Origin: Natrinema gelatinilyticum
GTDB lineage: Archaea; Halobacteriota; Halobacteria; Halobacteriales; Natrialbaceae
Length of the DNA: 64,000 bases
Assembly (NCBI RefSeq): GCF_024266705.1
Contig: NZ_CP100756.1
Location: 1,550,001-1,614,000 of the forward strand
Reading direction: 5' to 3'
The position numbers and the translations under genes were made by a program. The notes below the pieces were generated by a model. That model saw only the letters and a program-made list of their open reading frames with translations, searched no databases and had not been told where the DNA came from. Below, one piece after another: positions 59,866 through 64,000 of the stretch (position 1 is its first letter; each line of letters begins with the position of its first letter).

Positions 59866-61077
59866 TCACTGTTCGGGTAACCACCACGTCAACACGACGG
59901 CGACGGCCACGAACCCGGCTAGCACGAGGTACGCCTCGTCGAAGTAGCCCCGTTCTGCGAGCGCGCCGACCATGACCGGACTCAGCGCGCCGATAGTCAT
60001 GTAGATACTTCTCAGGAAGCCGAGTCCGGTCCCTCGCATGTCCGCCGGAAACGCCGCGGTCATGTACGGTAACGTAATCGTCCCGTAGCCGAGGATACTG
60101 CTCAGGAGGACCGTTCCGCCGACGATGGACCAAAATCCCTCGAGAAACGGGAGCGCGACCAGCGAGAGGACGACGATGCCGAGAACGGGCGGGAGCGATT
60201 TCCGGATTCCGTATCGGTCGTACAAGCCGCCCGTCAGCGGCTGGACGACGATTCCGAGCGCGAAGAACGTCCCGAAGAGACCGGTCGCCATCGGCTGCGA
60301 GAATCCTTTGATCTGGATGAGGTACGTCGGATAGAACCCCGTAAACGCCTGCCAGACGCAGTAGGTGAGGGTCTGAATCACCGCCACGGTGACGATTTCC
60401 GGGCGGCGCAGTTCGGAGACCACGTAGCGGACCGTCTCGAGGGAGACGCTGTCGACGGCACTGGTCGGACTCGAGGTGCGCGACGGAACGGCGAGTCGAA
60501 GGCCCACCGCGACGGCGGCGAACGCCGGGACCACGAGACTGAAGCCGTACTGCCAGGCGAACGCCGATGCGATTCCGCCGACCGCGAGCGGCAGGAGCGT
60601 GTTGCCGACCTGCCCCGCCGCCATGGTGATCCCGATAGCGGTGCCGTCGTTGTCCGGATAGACGTCGGACAGTGCCGTAAACCGGGCGACCCCGTACAGC
60701 GCCGTCCCGAATCCGAACGCAGCGGTCGCGAGGTACACGACCGGCGCGGAGCCGGCGACGGCGACGAGTCCAAGCGTGATCGCGGAGATCACGGAACTCG
60801 CGACGAGAATGTTTCCCTCACCGAATCGGTCGGCGAGCAGCCCACCGGGAAGTTGCCCCAGCGCGTAACAGATCCAGAGGACGGTCAACAGGAACCCGGC
60901 CGTCGTCAGGTCGAGGTCGTACGTATCGCGAAGATATGGAAGGAGGACCGGGTACGCGAGTCTAATACCGATCGAGAGACACCAGCCGGCAGCAACGGCG
61001 GAGAGAATAGTGCCACGGCCGTCGGCGAGAAATGCTCGGACGTCCGAGAGGCGGCCGACCACTCCCTGTTCAGACAC
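59866..61077 (-). CDS. Major facilitator superfamily transporter
   Basis: A 403-residue MFS protein with twelve hydrophobic helices. The first cytoplasmic loop reads PGGLLADRFGEGN, the G-x-L-x-D-R-x-G-x-x signature of MFS, and the second half repeats it as LTGGLYDRYGIRKS. Without further motifs the substrate (drug, sugar or organic anion) is unknown. It converges with the tspO gene, stops 27 bases apart. Confidence 0.9.
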   Translation of the reverse strand: MSEQGVVGRLSDVRAFLADGRGTILSAVAAGWCLSIGIRLAYPVLLPYLRDTYDLDLTTAGFLLTVLWICYALGQLPGGLLADRFGEGNILVASSVISAITLGLVAVAGSAPVVYLATAAFGFGTALYGVARFTALSDVYPDNDGTAIGITMAAGQVGNTLLPLAVGGIASAFAWQYGFSLVVPAFAAVAVGLRLAVPSRTSSPTSAVDSVSLETVRYVVSELRRPEIVTVAVIQTLTYCVWQAFTGFYPTYLIQIKGFSQPMATGLFGTFFALGIVVQPLTGGLYDRYGIRKSLPPVLGIVVLSLVALPFLEGFWSIVGGTVLLSSILGYGTITLPYMTAAFPADMRGTGLGFLRSIYMTIGALSPVMVGALAERGYFDEAYLVLAGFVAVAVVLTWWLPEQ

Positions 61078-61239
61078 GATAGCTAGTCACGTTCTGCAGC
61101 GACGGTCTTGATAGCTCCAGAACGATACGACCTTGCCGGGTTCGGACTGAACGATTGTCCCGCTCGAGACAGTTGGGACGGATCGCCTTGCCGGCCCATC
61201 CGACGGCGTGGATCGATCGGTCCGCCGTTCTCGAGCCCA

Positions 61240-61824
61240 CTAGAGCGGGACGAATCTGAGCGCGAGAAACGCGAGACAGGCAGCGTAGATGGGGATCGTC
61301 AGGTTGTCGTCGATGATGTACGTGCGGATCTCGAGAGTCACACCGTCGGCGATCGTTGCGCCGAGTGCCGCCACCACGGCCGCGCCGAGGGGGAGAAACG
61401 GGATGGCGATAACCGTCGAGACGAGAAACATCGTAATGAGGACCTTCGGGGGTTTGATTCGCTGGAGACTGTTGTCCGAGACCGCGCCACTGATCGGGTC
61501 GCCGAGCGAGAGCATCAACATCGCGGGGAGGGCGATATCCGACTCGAAGACCACCACGACGGCCGCCATGCTGATCATGTACAGCGCGTAGCCCGCGGGG
61601 TTGTTCTGTTCGTACTCGCGCGTGAGTACCTCGTAGAGTCGCCAATCCAGTCCGATCCAGAGCCGAAAGAACTCGAGGACGAGCGTCCCGCTCGCGAGGA
61701 CTATCATGAGGAATTGAAACCGAGTCCACGTCAGCCCCACCTCGAGAGACGTGCCGAGCAGGTAGAGAGCTACCAGGCCCGAGCCACTGGCGTGGACGAG
61801 TCGACGCTTCAGTTCGTCGGCCAT
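61240..61824 (-). CDS. CTP-dependent lipid kinase-like membrane protein (dolichol/DGK1/VTE5 type)
   Basis: A 194-residue protein with about six hydrophobic helices. The motif SLGDPISGAVSDNSLQRIK matches the LGD.....G..G....K pattern of the SEC59/DGK1/VTE5 family, which phosphorylates polyprenols, diacylglycerol or phytol with CTP. A role in polyprenol recycling for glycan assembly or isoprenoid lipid metabolism is possible. The start MADELKRRLVHASGSG is typical of the family. Confidence 0.8.
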   Translation of the reverse strand: MADELKRRLVHASGSGLVALYLLGTSLEVGLTWTRFQFLMIVLASGTLVLEFFRLWIGLDWRLYEVLTREYEQNNPAGYALYMISMAAVVVVFESDIALPAMLMLSLGDPISGAVSDNSLQRIKPPKVLITMFLVSTVIAIPFLPLGAAVVAALGATIADGVTLEIRTYIIDDNLTIPIYAACLAFLALRFVPL

Positions 61825-61928
61825 CGTTTGTGCCTTAGTGGAGGTGACCTTCAGTCCGTCGGTTAGGTCTCCAGAGCTCTATATATAAAAGGGCGGCCGT
61901 CAGACCGACGACGTCGGCGGTCGAACCG

Positions 61929-63701
61929 CTATCCCTCGAGGTCTTCGAACTCGAGGTCGCCCGCTCGGATCGCCGGTAGTGCCGTGGGAAGGTCCTCTAT
62001 CGGCAGTCGCTTCTGGGCGGTTGTGTCTCGCTCGCGGACCGTGACGGCCTCGTCTTCGAGGCTCTCGTAGTCGACGGTCACGCAGAACGGCGTCCCGACC
62101 TCGTCCTGGCGGCGGTAGCGACGACCGATATTCCCGGAGTCGTCGTACGTGACCGATAGACCTGCTTCCCGCAAGGCTGCAGCGACCTCCCGGGCTTCGG
62201 TCTCGAGTTCGTCGTCGTTTTGCAGCGGGAAGACGCCGACGAACGTGGGTGCGACCTCGGGTTCGAGGTCGAGGTACGTGCGTTCCTCGCCGTCGACCTC
62301 GTCCTCACGGTAGGCGTGATGCAACACGGTGTAGACGACCCGGTCGACGCCGAAGGACGGTTCGACGACGTGGGGCGTGATGTGTTCGCCGGCCTCCGTT
62401 TTCGCTTCGAGAGAGAACCCCGTCGTTTCGACTGGAATCTCGCGCGTTTCGCCGTCGAGGTCGATCTCCACGGTTTCCCCGTCGAACGCACTGCGATTGC
62501 GCGCAGCTAACTCCTCGAGTTTCTCGACGACGGTCTCGGCGTCACCGCCGAATTCCGGCCCGAGGTAGCTCATGTCGGGGTCGACGGTGGCGCGCTCGAC
62601 GGTCCTGGGTTCGTCGTACTGTTTGAAGATCGTGAACCGATCGCCGGAATGGTCGCCGTGTTTCGAGAGGTCGTAGTTCCCGCGGTGGGCGAAGCCGGCC
62701 ATCTCGATCCAGTTTCCGTCGATTTCGCTTTCGGCGTCCCAGCAGTCGCTAGCGTAGTGGGCACGCTCGCCCGGGAGGTGCTGGCGATAACGGAATCGAT
62801 CCATGTCGACGCCGACCGCCTCGTACCACGGTTTCGCGACGCCGAGGAAATACGCGACCCACTGATCGGTGATGATCCCCGCCGCGACGGCCTCGCCGAT
62901 CGTCGTCTCGATCTCCGTACCCCCCTCCGCATCCTGCTCGCTGGCCGGATACAGGGTCACGGTAACGTCTTCGACGCTCGAGAGGTCCGGCTCGTCAGCC
63001 TCGGGATCGATGAAGTATTCGAGTTCGGCCTGCGTGAACTCGCGCGTACGGATGATCGAACGTCGAGGGCTAATCTCGTTGCGGTAGGCGCGCCCGATTT
63101 GCGTGACGCCGAAGGGAAGCTGATTGCGCGCGTACTCCTTCAGTCGAGGGAACTCCACGAAGATGCCCTGTGCCGTCTCGGGACGCAGATATCCCGGCTG
63201 GGAGTCGCCGGGGCCGATGTTCGTTTTGAACATGAGGTTGAAGGCTTCGACGGCCTGACCCGCGAGTCCCGCGCCGCAGTTCGGGCAGACGAGTTCGTAC
63301 TCGGCGATGACCTCTTCGACCTCAGGGATCGGGAGACTTTCGGCGTCTTCGTACTCCGTGTTGTCCTCGACGACGTGATCCGCCCGGTGGCTCTCGCCAC
63401 ACTCCGGGCACTCGACGAGCATGTCGTCGAACCCCTCGAGATGGCCGGAGGCCTCGAAGACGGGTTCGGGCATAATCGTCGGCGCGTCTATCTCCATGTT
63501 TCCTTCGGCGACTGCGAAGCGGTCGCGCCAGGCGTCTTCGATATTCCCTTTCAGTGCCGCACCCTGGGGCCCAAAGGTGTAGAAGCCACCGACGCCGCCG
63601 TAGGCCCCCGCGGACTGGAAGAAGTACCCCCGCCGTTTCGCCAGTTCGACCAGTTTTTCGCTCGTCGTGTCGGGAGTCTCCGCGTGTTCTTGCTCACTCA
63701 T
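61929..63701 (-). CDS. glyS: Glycyl-tRNA synthetase
   Basis: A 590-residue class II synthetase of the archaeal/eukaryotic type. Motif 1 and the FNLMFKTNIGPG region, motif 2 (FREISPRRSIIRTREFTQAEL read as RNEISPRRSIIRTREFTQAE) and motif 3 (PSFGVDRVVYTVL) are intact. A zinc-binding insertion (CPECGESHRADHV and CPNCGAGL) is present. The anticodon-binding domain (VAPTFVGVFPL) follows. The start MSEQEHAETPD overlaps the upstream CBS-gene stop by eight bases. Confidence 0.95.
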   Translation of the reverse strand: MSEQEHAETPDTTSEKLVELAKRRGYFFQSAGAYGGVGGFYTFGPQGAALKGNIEDAWRDRFAVAEGNMEIDAPTIMPEPVFEASGHLEGFDDMLVECPECGESHRADHVVEDNTEYEDAESLPIPEVEEVIAEYELVCPNCGAGLAGQAVEAFNLMFKTNIGPGDSQPGYLRPETAQGIFVEFPRLKEYARNQLPFGVTQIGRAYRNEISPRRSIIRTREFTQAELEYFIDPEADEPDLSSVEDVTVTLYPASEQDAEGGTEIETTIGEAVAAGIITDQWVAYFLGVAKPWYEAVGVDMDRFRYRQHLPGERAHYASDCWDAESEIDGNWIEMAGFAHRGNYDLSKHGDHSGDRFTIFKQYDEPRTVERATVDPDMSYLGPEFGGDAETVVEKLEELAARNRSAFDGETVEIDLDGETREIPVETTGFSLEAKTEAGEHITPHVVEPSFGVDRVVYTVLHHAYREDEVDGEERTYLDLEPEVAPTFVGVFPLQNDDELETEAREVAAALREAGLSVTYDDSGNIGRRYRRQDEVGTPFCVTVDYESLEDEAVTVRERDTTAQKRLPIEDLPTALPAIRAGDLEFEDLEG

Positions 63702-64000
63702 AGAGTGCCTCCAGCAGGTCGATGTCACAGACGATGCCGACCAGTTGCTCGCCTGTGAGTATCGGAATCTGTTCGATGTCGTTGCTGATCATCCGCTGTG
63801 CCGCCTCCTGGATCGACGTCCCGGCCGAGACCGTGACGACATCGTCGCTCATGAATTCCCGTACCGGTTTCGCCGGGATCTCGATGTCACGCGTGGGAAG
63901 ATAGCGGCTGCCGACGGCTTTGATGCCCTCCCACGACCACTCGTCGTCCTGATCACCGAAGTTGTCGCCTGTCGCCTCTTCCCCCTCGACGATCCTGGCG
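63694..64000 (-). CDS. CBS-domain protein, 5' end outside the window
   Basis: The last 101 residues of a protein running off the window edge. The visible part has VREFMSDDVVTVSAGTSIQE, then AAQRMISNDIEQIPILTGEQ and GIVCDIDLLEAL, one complete CBS-type repeat. Upstream of it is GIKAVGSRYLPTRDIEIP, a connector typical of paired CBS motifs in nucleotide-sensing proteins. Adenosine ligands are likely. The stop overlaps glyS by eight bases, suggesting an operon in which CBS is first. Confidence 0.85.
   Translation of the reverse strand, partial: ARIVEGEEATGDNFGDQDDEWSWEGIKAVGSRYLPTRDIEIPAKPVREFMSDDVVTVSAGTSIQEAAQRMISNDIEQIPILTGEQLVGIVCDIDLLEALYE

Overview
The window is chromosomal DNA of an extremely halophilic archaeon (class Halobacteria). 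Predicted proteins are strongly acidic and GC-rich in codon use, many starts look leaderless with a TATA-like box 22-33 nt upstream, and the gene set is haloarchaeal: RfcS, DNA polymerase D small subunit, Orc1/Cdc6, Hel308, Hef, SAMP-type ubiquitin-like protein, PurO, Cgi121, halophilic malate dehydrogenase and an ISH3-family transposase. Gene content fits the Natrialbales (Natrinema/Haloterrigena-like), but that placement is inference.

The centre of interest is a chromosomal replication origin of the oriC1 type at about 13.1-14.6 kb. An AT-rich stretch is bracketed by two inverted, almost identical origin recognition boxes (ORBs). orc1 lies to the left (minus strand), preceded by signal peptidase (sec11) and polD1, and an oapABC-type cluster (Era-like GTPase, DUF2073 protein, zinc-ribbon protein) lies to the right. 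This is the gene order known around oriC1 in other haloarchaea. Further ORB-like sequences lie inside coding sequence, in the acidic linkers of Orc1, PolD1 and Hef, and in intergenic DNA near 11.15 and 42.97 kb.

Layout. 0-9 kb: end of a possible IS200/IS605 element, rfcS, a bactofilin-like membrane protein, a SAMP2-like protein with residues after its diglycine, acetyltransferases, aspartate kinase, first copy of a 0.49-kb dispersed repeat, polD1. 9-17 kb: decayed and intact signal peptidase genes, orc1, origin, oap genes. 17-25 kb: a 29-residue membrane peptide overlapping a conserved hypothetical, a KaiC/RecA-like protein, a methyltransferase, an ISH3-family element, an XPD/DinG-like FeS helicase. 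25-33 kb: thiamine-type ABC importer operon, DUF5518 protein, MacB-like exporter pair. 33-45 kb: rpiA, a DUF1931 histone-fold protein, larB, a 49-residue zinc-finger protein, GIY-YIG nuclease, phosphohexomutase, cysE, phosphoesterase, purO, a broken HNH endonuclease gene, tRNA-Gln, rhodanese lipoprotein, old-yellow-enzyme-type oxidoreductase. 45-56.7 kb: cgi121/hel308, UspA, PiT phosphate transporter, ferredoxin, mdh, PAP2 protein, hef. 56.7-64 kb: exported PQQ-repeat protein, second repeat copy, TspO, MFS transporter, CTP-dependent lipid kinase-like protein, glyS and a truncated CBS-domain gene.

Gene remnants are frequent for such a compact genome: a dead signal peptidase beside a live one, an SLC13-transporter tail, a methyltransferase tail, an unidentified C-terminal fragment and an HNH endonuclease with two nonsense codons. 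All calls come from reading the sequence; no database search was run.
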